DNA of 64,000 nucleotides from Mesostigma viride (taxonomy: Eukaryota; Streptophyta; Mesostigmatophyceae; Mesostigmatales; Mesostigmataceae): assembly GCA_009746045.1 (NCBI GenBank), contig RPFO01000156.1:6000400-6064399 (forward strand). Reading direction: 5' to 3'. Positions 34,466-44,548 of this stretch are shown here, piece by piece; the stretch's first letter is position 1; each line of letters opens with the position of its first letter. A program made the translations under genes and the position numbers. The notes beneath the pieces are model-generated. The model searched no databases. It worked only from the letters and a program-made list of their open reading frames with translations, and was not told the DNA's origin.

Positions 34466-34667
34466 GGCCTGCATGAGATATCTGGCATTTGACCGGGTGT
34501 GAAAGCTGAATCACCGAGGGAGTCCCAAACACTGGTGTATTTTGGGGGCGACTTGTGCTTACCTGTAAAAGGAAAGCCCATGCTATATCCTGGCCGAATG
34601 CTTTTCATGTACGTGCTAGGTGTGTGAAATGTGTTTACGCTGCCTACGTCATTGCATAGTAAGCTAG

Positions 34668-34728
34668 TAAGTAAGTAAGTAAGTAAGTACTTGCGTGTCA
34701 TGCGCATGGGCATGCCACGGAGTACTAT
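34668..34728 (+). repeat. Dispersed imperfect hairpin repeat, copy with GTAA tail
   Basis: A GTAA/TAAG microsatellite (34668-34688) runs directly into AGTACTTGCGTGTCATGCG and on to CATGCCACGGAGTACT. It is the target into which the family A element at 34729 inserted: the last 12 bases are its duplicated target site. Confidence 0.65.
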
Positions 34729-36464
34729 TAATTAATTAATTAATTAAAATCATAGCTCCGTTGGGAGCATATGTAACACATAGCCCTGAGAAAGGGGCAT
34801 CTATGGGTTTGTAATACAATCAGGGCTACAACCTGCAGGGGGAGGATGTACAACTGTCACCTGCTCTGGGTGCACAAGGTGCACCTGCACCGCCATGATG
34901 GTTCATGCCTCCTTAACAAGCACAGGCACCCAGGGGGGGCTTGAGGAGAGGGCCTAGAAGGCCTGCATGACATATGGGGTGGAGGGTATGTGGCTAGGCT
35001 ATAGCTGGTGTACACATGGCATCTCAGCAGAGAGTAACTCCCTGCATAGGCATCGCATGGCTAAATTCTTAATGCATCATCCATGGGAGGTCCCATTGTA
35101 GGCTGGGCGCGGCTAGATACTGAAAGCATCATCCATGGGGGCCATTATGGGCGCACATGCGCGTGGGCCACTTGCAAAGGCTAAGCCTATCTAATCTACA
35201 CTACTGGTATATTCCCTAGCCTGGAGTGGCAGGAGGGGCCTGCCAGGGCTTGTGGTCAACGTGGATGACCGCCCCCCTCCAGTATACCGGCTTCCCCCCT
35301 GCACGCTGCCGGAGCTGAAGGTAGGTCGGCCATAGCTCGCGTCGCCGCTGTTGCTGGGCCAAGGTCAAGTCGTCGTCCAGCGTGTTCAAAGCGAGTCTCC
35401 GAGAGCTTCTTGCGGCATTTAAGGAACGCCAGCTTGTCCGTCATGTACTTAAAGGTGAGGAGCACGGGTGCCGGGCCAGCCTTCCCCCGCGCGCGGGGGA
35501 GGCGGACAACCGACATGTCCAGCTCACTGGTCAGTGAGTAACATGGGGGCAAGAATGGCGCGCTTAACTGCCTCAAGGAGACTCGTGGAGGTCTCACCTG
35601 CCGGCTGGTCGAAGTGCTTGACGATGACATTGTGGCTGCGCTTGTCGAGCTCGGCCGCCTCGCGAAGGTCGAGGGCTTGTTGCTTGAGTTGTGCCGCGAT
35701 GGTGGAGGTGGTGGAGGTGGTGTGATGCTTAAGCAAGTCCGCCCAGGTGGAGGGAACATCACTGGCCGGGCCAGCAGGTGCCGGCTGGGCAGCGATTTCC
35801 TGCACCGCTTGGGCGGTGAGGCCGGCGGTGTCATGCAAGCTCTCAAGGGCGGTGGCGGTGGCTTGAAGGCGTTGGTCGAGGTCGAGGAGCTGGGCTTTGA
35901 TGTCGGCAGTGAAGGCGGAAACGGCGGTGGAGGTGGAGGCGGCGGCGGTGGAAATGTGAGGAAGTTCAGCAGTCAGCGTGCCGCCGATTGCTGAAATGTC
36001 GGCAGCAAGGGGGGTCACGTGCTGCTGGAAGGCTTCCGTCAGGATGGAACGGAGTGTGGGGGCGGAGATGGATGGAGCCCAGATCTCGCCGTCGGAGCGC
36101 TTGAGAAGGGAGTTGAGGATGGCGTACTGGAGTTCGGGGCGCTTGCACCCGGGCAGCAGGGTGAGGTGTCGCCAGAGGCGGCCGTCCGGGAGGATGAGGC
36201 GATTGTTGTCGTGGAGATGGAGGCACAGGTCGTAAAGCGAAGCGTAGTCCCCGAAGAAGATGCATCTCATAGCATCGGTCGGAGACGGGTTGGTCCAGTC
36301 GTAATCAGTGACCATGAAAGGCAGGGGCCGAAAGCTCGGTTCTGAGGGGCGTGAGGACCCTCCTGTTTTGTCGGCTGAGCGGGTGCGCTTGGGGTCAGGC
36401 GATGCAGATGGCGAGGCGTTAAGCCCGGGAGGTTGCTGGACGACCACCAGTGCACGACTAGTGG
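34729..36464 (-). mobile_element. Family A ORF1-only element with exact 12-bp target-site duplication
   Basis: ACGGAGTACTAT is present at 34717-34728 and 36465-36476. On the minus strand the 1736-bp insert lacks the 5' leader, then has ORF1 (to a stop at 35216-35218), 3' untranslated sequence, the hairpin at 34755-34768 (GCTCC, CAAC loop, GGAGC: a compensated stem change relative to ACTCC/GGAGT) and a TTAA tail at 34729-34747. Confidence 0.85.
35216..36464 (-). pseudogene. ORF1p-like protein of family A, longest copy, two frameshifts
   Basis: The frame is open from the 5' truncation to about 35530 (RALVVQQPPGL ... ). Features in order: a proline-rich N-terminus with SPSASP and KR pairs; a W-rich part (LWRHLTLLPG); a helical, alanine-rich stretch likely to form a coiled coil (FTADIKAQLLDLDQRLQATA); then ALDLREAAELDKRSHNVIVK, LPRARGKAG and VYWRGAVIHVDHKPW. 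This order recalls L1 ORF1p (coiled coil, RRM, CTD). An ACCA insertion near 35535 and a one-base shift near 35385 break the frame. Confidence 0.65.
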
Positions 36465-36507
36465 ACGGAGTACTATGCTAATCTCATTAGAGATTAATTA
36501 CACTAAA

Positions 36508-36908
36508 GTTGTACAAATATTAATTAATTAATTAATTAATTAATTAATTAATTAATTAATTAATTAATTAGACTCGTGCTCCCGTTGGGGAGTCACGGAG
36601 CATTAACCCCGATGGATGGATGGAAGGATGGATGGATGGGTGCAAACAGTCCTACCGGTCTAATCTATCTACATCAGCTACCCGACAACATCTATCTAAA
36701 GCCAACAACATCACGCTACCCTGGGGGAGCTGTCTGGCGTGCCTCCCGCGGGTTTGCACACGCGGGCGCTTCCCCACGGGGGGGGACTCGTTGTCCTCTA
36801 TGACCTGGGCCCATGCTAATTGGCCTTGTCCATCGTCTTCTTCCAAATCACGGAGAGGCCTAGGCCCCCCATGTCCTCTACTAGCTGTTCTTTGAAGGTG
36901 CGGGCCCA
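36508..36908 (-). mobile_element. Family B retroelement fragment
   Basis: A long TTAA tail (36508-36570), the family B hairpin at 36579-36592 (CTCCC, CAAC, GGGAG on the minus strand), a GATG microsatellite, and the C-terminus of an unidentified ORF whose minus-strand reading includes WAQVIEDNESPPVGKRPRVQ. The same peptide is encoded, in altered frame, at 41535-41590. Confidence 0.65.
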
Positions 36909-37063
36909 TATAGCTTAATTAATTAATTAAAAAGTAGCATGGGCAAGTAATCTGAACATAGCCAGGGCGTAGCATTAAAAATTAAATTAAATTATAACAT
37001 GACTCCGTTGGGAGATCATGTAGCATGGCTGTACTAGGACTAGGCTAAGGCTATGGCTGGTTG
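36909..37063 (-). mobile_element. Family B-type fragment interrupted by a 44-bp insertion
   Basis: A TTAA tract at 36915-36930 precedes AGTAGCATGGGCAAGTAATC, the block that forms the inner end of the 10281-10588 insertion. It is interrupted at 36976 by a micro-insertion and at 37064 by a family A copy. Confidence 0.55.
36976..37019 (-). mobile_element. 44-bp family A micro-insertion: tail and 3' hairpin only
   Basis: GTAGCAT is duplicated at 36969-36975 and 37020-37026. Between the copies lie only an AT-rich tail (TAAAAATTAAATTAAATTA) and ACATGACTCCGTTGGGAG with the hairpin. The uninterrupted site exists at 10531-10560 (CCAGGGCGTAGCATGGCTG), which serves as an empty-site control inside the same window. 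Confidence 0.85.
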
Positions 37064-38109
37064 GTGGACGGGCAAGCCAGCCCTGGCTGGCCTGGCCGGC
37101 GATGCTCCTCCCATCACCACCTGGGCGGACATGCTTAAGCAACACACCACCTCCACCACCTCTGCCGTCGCAGCCCAGCTCCAACGGCAGACGCTTGACC
37201 TCCGCGAGGAGGCCGAGCTCGCCAAGCGCAGCCTCTTGAACGTCATTGTCAAGAACTTCGACATGGAGGAAGGTGAGAATTCCGAGAAGCTTACGCGTGC
37301 GTTTGAGAGAGAAATCCTTGGTCGCATGGGTCTTAATGGTGACATCGACCTGGTCGCCCACCGCCTTCCCCGCGCGCGGGGTAAGGCAGGGGCGCCCCCG
37401 CTCCTTCTCACCTTTAAGAACCCGGCGGACAAGATTTCTTTCTCCGACGCCGCAAGCGGCTCGAGAAGACTCTCTTCACCATTGACGACGACTTGACCCT
37501 GGCGCAGCAACAACGGCGACGGGGGCTATGGCCGACCTACCTCCAGCTCCGGCAGACCAAGGCGGGGCACTGCCGGTGTACTGGAAGGGGACGGCCATCT
37601 ACGTCGGCCACAAGCCCTGGCATGCGACCCCCGCGGCCCCAGCGACTCCAGACGCCCCAGCTTAGGGGAATACAGCAGTAGTAGTGTAGAATAGATAGAC
37701 CGTGGCCATGTCCATGTACGCCTCCTACAGGCACTATACCAGCTCAGCCACGAGCATTACTTAACCATGTACATGTGTGCCCATGATGCGCCACACTCCA
37801 GATGATGCCTAGTTTTATTTAGTTATGCTGTGCCTATGCAGAGAGCTGCTCTCTGCTGAGATGCCGCGCTCTAGTTTTTGTATAGCCATGATGATCTTCC
37901 TCCCCCGTGCCAGCTAGGATCCCCCCCTTAGGCGGGTTGAACTGAACCTGAGACAGCATGGTGGTGCACCTAGAGCAGGGGTAGCTTACATTCCCACCCT
38001 TGCATGAAGTAGCCGGCTAGAATGTATTAAAAGCCATATGCCCCTTCTCAGGGATATGTGCTACATTTACTCCCAACGGAGTGATGTTGATAATTAATTA
38101 AATTAATTA
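37064..38109 (+). mobile_element. Family A ORF1-only element, 5'-truncated, 11-bp target-site duplication
   Basis: ATGGCTGGTTG lies at 37053-37063 and 38110-38120. The 1046-bp insert starts inside ORF1 (GLAGDAPPITTWADMLKQHT), continues through NVIVKNFDMEEGEN and RLPRARGKAGAPPLLLTF, loses frame near 37440, ends with TAIYVGHKPW and a stop near 37662, then carries 3' untranslated sequence, the hairpin at 38069-38082 and an AATTA tail. Confidence 0.85.
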
Positions 38110-38120
38110 ATGGCTGGTTG

Positions 38121-38275
38121 TGTACCGTGCGTTGGCGGCACGTGACTAGGTATGTATGTTGGCACAGCTAGGCAACATTCTAACTACACTGTAAGCATGG
38201 CTAACTACACTGTAAGTAGCATGGCTGCCTTAGCGGCAGTGACTCCAATGGATACAAGCTAGGGCTATTGCTACT
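38121..38275. other. Unassigned spacer
   Basis: Short unique sequence between two retroelement copies with a duplicated GCATGGCT(A/G) word at 38195-38230. No gene recognised. Confidence 0.5.
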
Positions 38276-39494
38276 AGCCCGCTGGGGGCGACCACATCTT
38301 GTGGTTGATCATCAGGTCCCCGCCCCTCCAGTACACCTTGGGCTTCTGGGGGTCCTGTTTATGGCGGAGGTATTCCGGCCACAGGTCGCGTCGCTGCTGT
38401 TGCTGAGCGGGGGTCAGGTCGTCATCCAGAGTCCAGGTGAGGTCGTGCAACCTCTTGCGACGAGAGAGGAACCGCTGCTTATCCTCAGGGGAGGGGAACC
38501 TTGGTGAGCAGGACTGGTGGGGGAGCCGCCTTGTCCCGTTAGTGGGGAAGGCGGTGGCACCCACGCAGTTCTATACCTCACCTACCAGGCCCATGAGGGT
38601 AAGAAGCTGGTTCTTGAGCTCGTTAGCAAGGGAGGTTGACGTCTCACCTGGCTTCTGGGGGAAGCGACTTAGCACCACGTACTCGGCACTCGCGGCGAGC
38701 GCGGTCGGTGACCTCCCGTTGCTGGGCCTGGCGGTGGTCCTCCAGCTCCTGGAGCTTCGTGGCGATGGCGTCGGTGGTGGAGGCGGTCGCTGACCGCAGC
38801 AGGTCCGCGTAGGAGAGCGGCGGGAGGTCACCAGCATCCTGCCGGGGTGGCTGGGATGCAATGGTGGCCGTCTGCTCCGCTATCTTGGGGACCTGTGTGG
38901 CCAGGGCCTCGGTGTGGGCGGTGATGGCCTCAAGCTTCTTCATGAGCACGCCGCACTTGCCCTCCACCTGGTTTAAGGCGAGAGACAAGTGCTGCATGCG
39001 TTTCCGAAGCTTGCGCCGCGGTGTGCAAACTGCAACCGGTCGTGAACTGGGGCTGGAGCTTGTGGACGACCTTGGTTTTTACATAATTTGGAGACCCGGG
39101 CCTCCACCGTGTTGAGCGTCGTGTTCAGCGAGGTCAGCTTCTCGGCCAGCGGCCAGGTCACGTGCTCCTCCAGCACTGCGCGGATGTCATCCTTGCAGAG
39201 GGAGGGAGCTGTCAGATGGGGCTGCCGGCTGTGCGGGGGCGGGGGCGCTGAGCGCTCTGTACGTTGAGGTCGCCGAGGCTGCGCTGGTAGTGGCTGGTCA
39301 AGATAAACAGGCGTCAACTGGCGTGGTTCGGCATAAGTGTAGAGCCAGGACGTGTCGCGGTAGTCGATAGCCGCCCCCCCCTTCGGGGGCACAAAGAGCT
39401 TCCGTTCCTGTGTGAGGAACTGGAGGACCTCGACGACTTCCTGCGGCGACAGCGCCTGCCACTCGAGGAGGGAGAACCTACTGTCGCGGGGCAA
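38276..39494 (-). pseudogene. ORF1p-like protein of a third retroelement family (C), frameshifted
   Basis: Minus-strand pieces in three frames: an N-terminal SLLEWQALSPQEVVEVLQFL part and a proline-rich linker (about 39494-39060), a helical KLEAITAHTEALATQVPKIA part with SYADLLRSATAST (about 38997-38650), and a C-terminal part with LDDDLTPAQQQQRRDLWPEY and VYWRGGDLMINHK, stop at 38276-38278. The C-terminal motifs match family A, so the two families are related. No ATG precedes SLLEW in frame. Confidence 0.6.
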
Positions 39495-39617
39495 GTAATC
39501 AAGTTTCGTTTAAGTGGCCAGCCGGAGCGGCTGCTTAGGTTTTAGCGGGCAAGTGTTCGAAGCGCGTCATTGGTGAATTACTCGGGAACTTGGGTTTCCC
39601 CGCGAAACTCCAACCGC

Positions 39618-40135
39618 ACGTTCAGATTTCCAAATCTCAAGTAAAGTTCGGCGCAACTTTCTGAACGGGGGCAGTTGACGAGCAGCATTCCTCCGGACGA
39701 ATGAATTGCGTTCCATACTTGCGCAAAATTTTGAAAGGTAGCTTGCGTGCAGCCCTACTAAAATTTGCGCGGACGTTCAGATTTCCAAATCTCAAGTAAA
39801 TTTCGGCGGAACTTTCTGAACGGGGGTAGTTGGCGGGCAGCGTTCCTCCAGACGAATGAAATGCGTTCCATACTAGCGCAAAATTTTGAAAGGTAGCTTG
39901 CGTGCAGCCCTACTAAAATTTGCGCGAAGTGTGGGACTGAAAATTCGTAACGGAAACTTTTTGGTAGTTGCCGTCACTTCCTCTTGTGCAAACGTGTGGG
40001 AGTGAAAATTCGTAACGGAAACTTTTTGGTAGTTGCCGTCACTTCATTTCGCGCGAGTGTTGGGCTGAAAATTCGTAACGGAAACTTTTTGGTAGTTGCC
40101 GTCACTTCCTTTGGTTCGACTGAAAATTCGCTGAA
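39618..40135 (-). repeat. Tandem 5' monomers upstream of the family C ORF1
   Basis: Two kinds of tandem unit lie on the 5' side of the minus-strand ORF1: a 155-bp unit present about twice (39618-39930, ACGTTCAGATTTCCAAATCT ...) and a ~65-bp unit present three to four times (39937-40135, TGAAAATTCGTAACGGAAAC ... TTGCCGTCACTTC). The position and arrangement resemble the promoter monomers of mouse L1 5' untranslated regions. Confidence 0.6.
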
Positions 40136-40158
40136 ATTCGCTGAATTCGTACCGTAGC

Positions 40159-40670
40159 CTAATTTTTAGTACCTCGAAGTGACGGGGCACCTAAAAATTT
40201 GCCCACAAGTACACTTGGCAGCGCGCTCACTGGGAAAAATTGTACAGCCGCTCCGGCGGGCCACTTGAACGAATTGCAATTGATGAGTTGGCTCCATTTG
40301 TGGCGGTCGTGGCATGGTTTCTTGGATTCAGGCGAGGCGCTTGGCGATGGGTTTGCTGGCGATGGGTTAGAGAGCCCAGGCTGCTGGGCAAGAACGATGG
40401 CGAGTGGGTTGGGCTGGGAGCCGGAAAGCTCCTTTTCCAAACCCCGTTTTGCTTTTGGGGTCCGACGTCATCATAGCTGCTTGTCACGTGATAACTTTGG
40501 CAATACTGCGTTTCAGCCGTAACCGATTATACTGGCGTGTGCGTCTGAAAAAAAAAACGCATCGAATGCAAGTGGTCTGACCGAATTTGGGGCTCAGACG
40601 CAAAAGATCTGAACTCCGGCCGCCGTCAGCCATACCGCCGTCAGCCATTTTTCATGGAATGGCACGTGCG
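40159..40670 (-). mobile_element. Family A-related 5' part, fragment
   Basis: The minus-strand reading has a leader with GCCGTCAGCCAT and ACGCATCGA...GGCGTGTGCGTCTG words and an N-terminal ORF1 part with AIVLAQQPGL and SPSASPESKK. It is cut at about 40159 next to the family C monomers. Confidence 0.55.
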
Positions 40671-40674
40671 CGCT

Positions 40675-41425
40675 TTACTGCTCTTCTGCAGCGATGGGGG
40701 CCACATGCATGCTGCTCGAGGGCCGTGAGCGGATGGAGGATTCGGTTAAGGTGGTGGTGAGGGGCGCGGGGGGCCAAAGCTCATCGAGGGAGCGGCCAAG
40801 CCAGCTAGTGGGAGAAAAGGACGCGTTGCTGAAGGTGGGGGCGGCCGCATTGGAGGATGGGGTCGAATTCAGGTGGGGGACCTGCGCCTCTGCAAAGCAT
40901 CGGTGAGGCGGCGCCCTGATGGAAGAGTTGCTTGCACATTTCAAGAAGCAAGGCGTGCGATCCCCAGAACATGTAGCTCAGGATCATGACGGGGGTGAGA
41001 GTCAAAAAAGCCAGGCTGGCTGGCGTCAAAGTCGAACGCTTCCCAGCTCGGCTCGGCAGGGCGACTGCGCTTGGGCTCAGGCGCCGCTGCGGGCGAGGTG
41101 AGCCCGGGGGGCTGGGCGACCACTAGAGCTTGGCTAGTGGCGCCACAGTCTGGCAGCCTAGTCTGGGCCGGTGGGCGAAGCTGCAGCCGGAGCTGCAGAC
41201 TAATTTTCAGGGCCTAGCGCAGCCGCCAGGCTGCGTTGTGCGGAGGACTCAGTGTTTGCTCGCCATAATTATTGCGTAATAGCTTCGGAAAATTACATCA
41301 GTGTGTGCGTCTTAGAAAGACGAAGCGATTGTGATATTCACAGCCGAATTCGGTGCCCAAACGTGAAAGTTATGAGCTCCGCCGTCAGCCATGGCTACCT
41401 CGTGGCTCGCATATGCTACTGTCCG
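40675..41425 (-). mobile_element. Family A 5' part with leader
   Basis: The leader at 41215-41405 matches 10790-10985 almost base for base (TTGCGTAATAGCTTCGGAAA, GTGCGTCTTAGAAAGACGAA). It is followed on the minus strand by an ORF1 N-terminus with VAQPPGLTSPAAAPEPKRSR and, after a frameshift, MFWGSHALLLEMCKQL. The copy ends inside ORF1 at about 40675. Confidence 0.6.
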
Positions 41426-42196
41426 CCGGGCTCATCCATGCATGGGGAGTCCCATTATAGGCAGAGCGTGGCTAAATTCTGATTCAAGCATCACCCACAT
41501 GGGGGCCATTATGGGCGCACATGATGGACAAGGCCAAGTGGGCCCAGGTCATAGAGGACAACGAACCCCCCCGGCCGTGGGGAAGCGCCCGCGTGTGCAA
41601 ACCGACGCGGGAAGCATGCCAGACAGGTCCCATAGGGTAGAGAGCTTAGACTAGAGTTGCATGGCTTGATGTTGTAGATAGATTAGACAGGTAGGAACGT
41701 GTGTCCCCATCCATCCATCCATAGTAGGGGTTAATGCTCCGTGACTCCCCAATGGGAGCACGAGTCTAATTAATTAATTAATGGGCGCACATGCGCGTGG
41801 GCCACTTGCTATGCTAAGCCTTACTAATCTGCACTACTGCTATATTCCCTAGTAGAAGTTGGGGTTGCTGGGGGTGCCTGCCAGGGCTTGTGGTCGACGT
41901 GCGGATGACGTCCCCCTTCCATGCAGTATACCGGTTTCCCCCCTGCGCTCTGCCGGAGCTGGAGGTAGGTCGGCCATAGCCGCGCGTCGCCGTTGTTGCT
42001 GGGCCAGGGTCAGGTCGTCGTCCAGCGTGTAGTGAGTCCTCGAGAGCTTCTTGCGGCATTTAATTTAGGAACGACAGCTTATCCGCCATGTACTTAAAGG
42101 TGAGGAGCACGGGGGCCGGGCCAGCCTTACCCCGCGCGCGGGGAAGGCGAGCAGCCGACATCCGCAGCTCACCAGTGAGTTGCATGGGGGCAAGAA
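41426..42196 (-). mobile_element. Family A 3' part interrupted by a family B insertion
   Basis: 3' untranslated sequence (41426-41522) continues at 41793 after the insertion, then runs into the ORF1 C-terminal region (41840-42190) with VYWRG-, LTLAQQQ- and RLPRARG-type motifs and several frameshifts. It is truncated at about 42196. Confidence 0.65.
41523..41780 (+). mobile_element. Family B element, 258 bp, with 12-bp target-site duplication
   Basis: ATGGGCGCACAT occurs at 41511-41522 and 41781-41792. The insert is 5'-truncated in coding sequence (QVIEDNE...), has a CATC microsatellite in its 3' untranslated part, the hairpin at 41745-41758 (CTCCC, CAAT loop, GGGAG) and a TTAA tail at 41767-41780. 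Confidence 0.85.
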
Positions 42197-42262
42197 TTAA
42201 TTAATTAATTAGTAACGTAACTCCGTTGGTAGTATATGTAGCACATATCCCAGAGGGGTCCC
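42197..42262 (-). mobile_element. Family A 3' stub
   Basis: TTAA tail followed by GTAACGTAACTCCGTTGGTA and about 35 bp of 3' untranslated sequence. The hairpin has a point change in the stem (GGTAG). Confidence 0.6.
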
Positions 42263-42289
42263 AGCCCAGTTTGAACACCGCATTTCCTC

Positions 42290-43492
42290 CCAAAGAACGA
42301 CGAGCCACGAGCCACGAGCCACGAGGTAGCCATGGCTGACGGCGGAGCTTATAACTTTCACGTTTGAGCACCGAATTTAGCCGTGAATATCACAATCGAT
42401 GCGTCTTTCTACGACGCACATGCTGATGTAATTTTCCGAAGCTATTACGCAATATATGATGAGCAAACGCCTCTCGACGCAACGCAGCCTGGCGGCTGCG
42501 CTCGGCAATGAAAATACGTCTGCAGCTTCGGCTGCAGCTTCGCACACCGGCCCAGATGGCCACGGTGACACTAGTCGTGCACTGGTGCTCGCCCAGCCTC
42601 CCGGGCTTGCCTCGCCATCTGCCTCGCAACGCCGCCCAAGCTGGTTCATGGAAGACGTGTTTTACGGGTCACACGCCTCGCTTCTAGCCCTGTGCGTGTA
42701 CCTCACGTCCCACAACCGTGGCCGCTGGCCTGGTGACGGCAAGCTTGTCGACCCCGCCGAGGCTCTCCCAATCATTCACCGCATGCCTCGTCCCAGGCTT
42801 CAATGCTTCGCCCTCTGCTCCCTTGTTGGACGCTCCGAATCCGAGATCTGGGCTTCCCCACCGCCCCCCCCCACCGAAGCCACCTTCCCCACCGAAGCCA
42901 CCATCCGCACCCTCCTCAAGGAAGCTTTCGAGCAGCACGTGACCCCTCTTGCCGCAGATGTGGCGGCACTTGGCGGCACGCTGGCTGCTGAGCTCCCCAC
43001 CATCCCCACCGCCACCGCCACCCTCCTCGCCTCCACCTCCCCCCCCCCACCGCCTCCACCGACTCCATCACCGCCCAGCTCCGCGACATCGACCAGCGCC
43101 TCAAGGATAATGCAATCGCTATCGAGGTCTTGCAGAACACAGCAGGCCTCACCGCCCAGGCAGTGAAGGACATTGCCGCCAAGCCAGCCCCGGCTGCATG
43201 GCCTGGCCGGCGATGCTCCTCCCATCACGACCTGGGCGGACATGCTTAAGCAACATACCACCTCCACCACCTCCGCCGTCGCAGCCCAGCTCCAGCGGCA
43301 GACGCTTGACCTCCGCGAGGAGGCCGAGCTCGCCAAGCGCAGCCTCAACGCCATACTCAAGAACTTCGACATGGAAGCAGGTGAGAATCCCGAGAAGCTT
43401 GCACGCGCGTTTGAGAGCAAAATCCTTGCACGCATGGGCCTTCTTGGTGAGATCAAGCTGACCGCCCACCGCCTCCCGGGCGTCCCCAACAT
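42290..43492 (+). mobile_element. Family A 5' and ORF1 part, missing its 3' end
   Basis: Leader with repeated CGAGCCA words and the MADGGAYNFHV segment (42333), then ORF1 from ATG at 42456 or 42459. The 3' part is missing: sequence changes at about 43487 to unrelated DNA, which is unusual for a retroelement that truncates from the 5' end. Confidence 0.65.
42456..43487 (+). pseudogene. ORF1p-like protein, N-terminal copy, frameshifted
   Basis: Starts MMSKRLSTQRSLAAALGNEN. It includes ALVLAQPPGLASPSAS, DVFYGSHASLLALC, a proline run with a long C homopolymer at about 43041-43055 where the frame is lost, then in other frames QLRDIDQRLKDNAIAIEVLQ (coiled-coil-like), ITTWADMLKQHTTST, LNAILKNFDMEAGENPEKLA and IKLTAHRLPG. 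At least two frameshifts. Confidence 0.6.
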
Positions 43493-43892
43493 CTACTGCT
43501 CCAACCTAGGGCCATTGCTGGTACTTTTGACGTCATGAAAGCAGCGTTTTGGACTAGTGGAATATGATTTTACAGCATAAAAAGTCCATTTTATCATGAA
43601 TGAACATGGCCAACAACCCCAAGTGCCCCTAAATTTCTCAATATTTGTAGAGAAATGCTACTTCTCATAATTAAAACCTGCACAAATGCACAATTTGGGG
43701 CATGCATGTGAAAGTTTGAAGTACAAATTCACAATGAGGTTTTACATTTTTCAATTATTAATGGTATCTCATTCTTCAATCAATCAATTTGCAATCGTCC
43801 AAACAATTTATTCATTTCATACATGTCCGAATATGTTGAAAGAACACATGCAAGTGCTCAATCAGCGTGGACCCCCTTGGACGCGCCCCACC
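43493..43892. other. Unassigned AT-rich sequence
   Basis: No gene or repeat recognised. It is the left flank of the LINE insertion at 43906. Confidence 0.5.
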
Positions 43893-43905
43893 ATATATAC
43901 ATTGG

Positions 43906-44405
43906 TGACGTTTCGGTGGCGCGGCCCTTGGCTCTTAGCCACGTGGCTGGGGCCTCCCTCACGGCAGGTTACACGGCGGACCGGGCGGAGCGGGCCAAGC
44001 TCCTGGCCTATGGCGACGTCGGGCACCATCGTGTGGTGCCCTTTGTCCTGGAGGAGTTTGGGGCCATGGGGCCCCTGACCTCCGCCTTCTTCAAGGAGTG
44101 TTGCCGGCTCCGGGAGGACCGGCTGGACCTGGAGGGCCAGCGGGCCCCATGGTCGGCGCGGACCTGGACGTCATATTGGCGTCAGCGCTTGTCGGTGGCG
44201 CTGACTCGGGCCATGGCTGACATCATGCTCCGCCGTACGCGGGCTGATTTTGCGGTGCAGCAGGGCTATTAGGTTCCTCCCGTTAGGCGTTTCCATTGGT
44301 CTTATCGTAGTATAGAGCTTTGACATGGCTCTGTATATAGGTTTATAGCTGGGCGTTTGCTTTGGTTTGAGTGATTTCACTCTGCTGTAAGTAATTATAT
44401 TTTTA
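43906..44405 (+). mobile_element. LINE fragment: C-terminus of a reverse-transcriptase ORF, 13-bp target-site duplication
   Basis: ATATATACATTGG lies at 43893-43905 and 44406-44418. The 500-bp insert encodes the end of a long ORF (DVSVARPLAL ... YGDVGHHRVVPFVLEEFGAM ... SYWRQRLSVALTRAMADIML, stop at 44270-44272). This resembles the part downstream of the reverse transcriptase domain in algal and plant LINEs: a nuclease-like DVxV motif and a PF(V)xExxG segment. It is the only trace of an autonomous element in the window and carries neither the family A hairpin nor the TTAA tail. Confidence 0.65.
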
Positions 44406-44548
44406 ATATATACATTGGACACGTCACCCCAACTACTAAACTGCCCAAAGTCACGGTCACTGATCCAACTACTATGTACATCTGCATTTCTCCACGTTGC
44501 GGTGGGCAATTACGTGCAAAACGCGATTTCGTGCAAAGTCCTCGCCCA

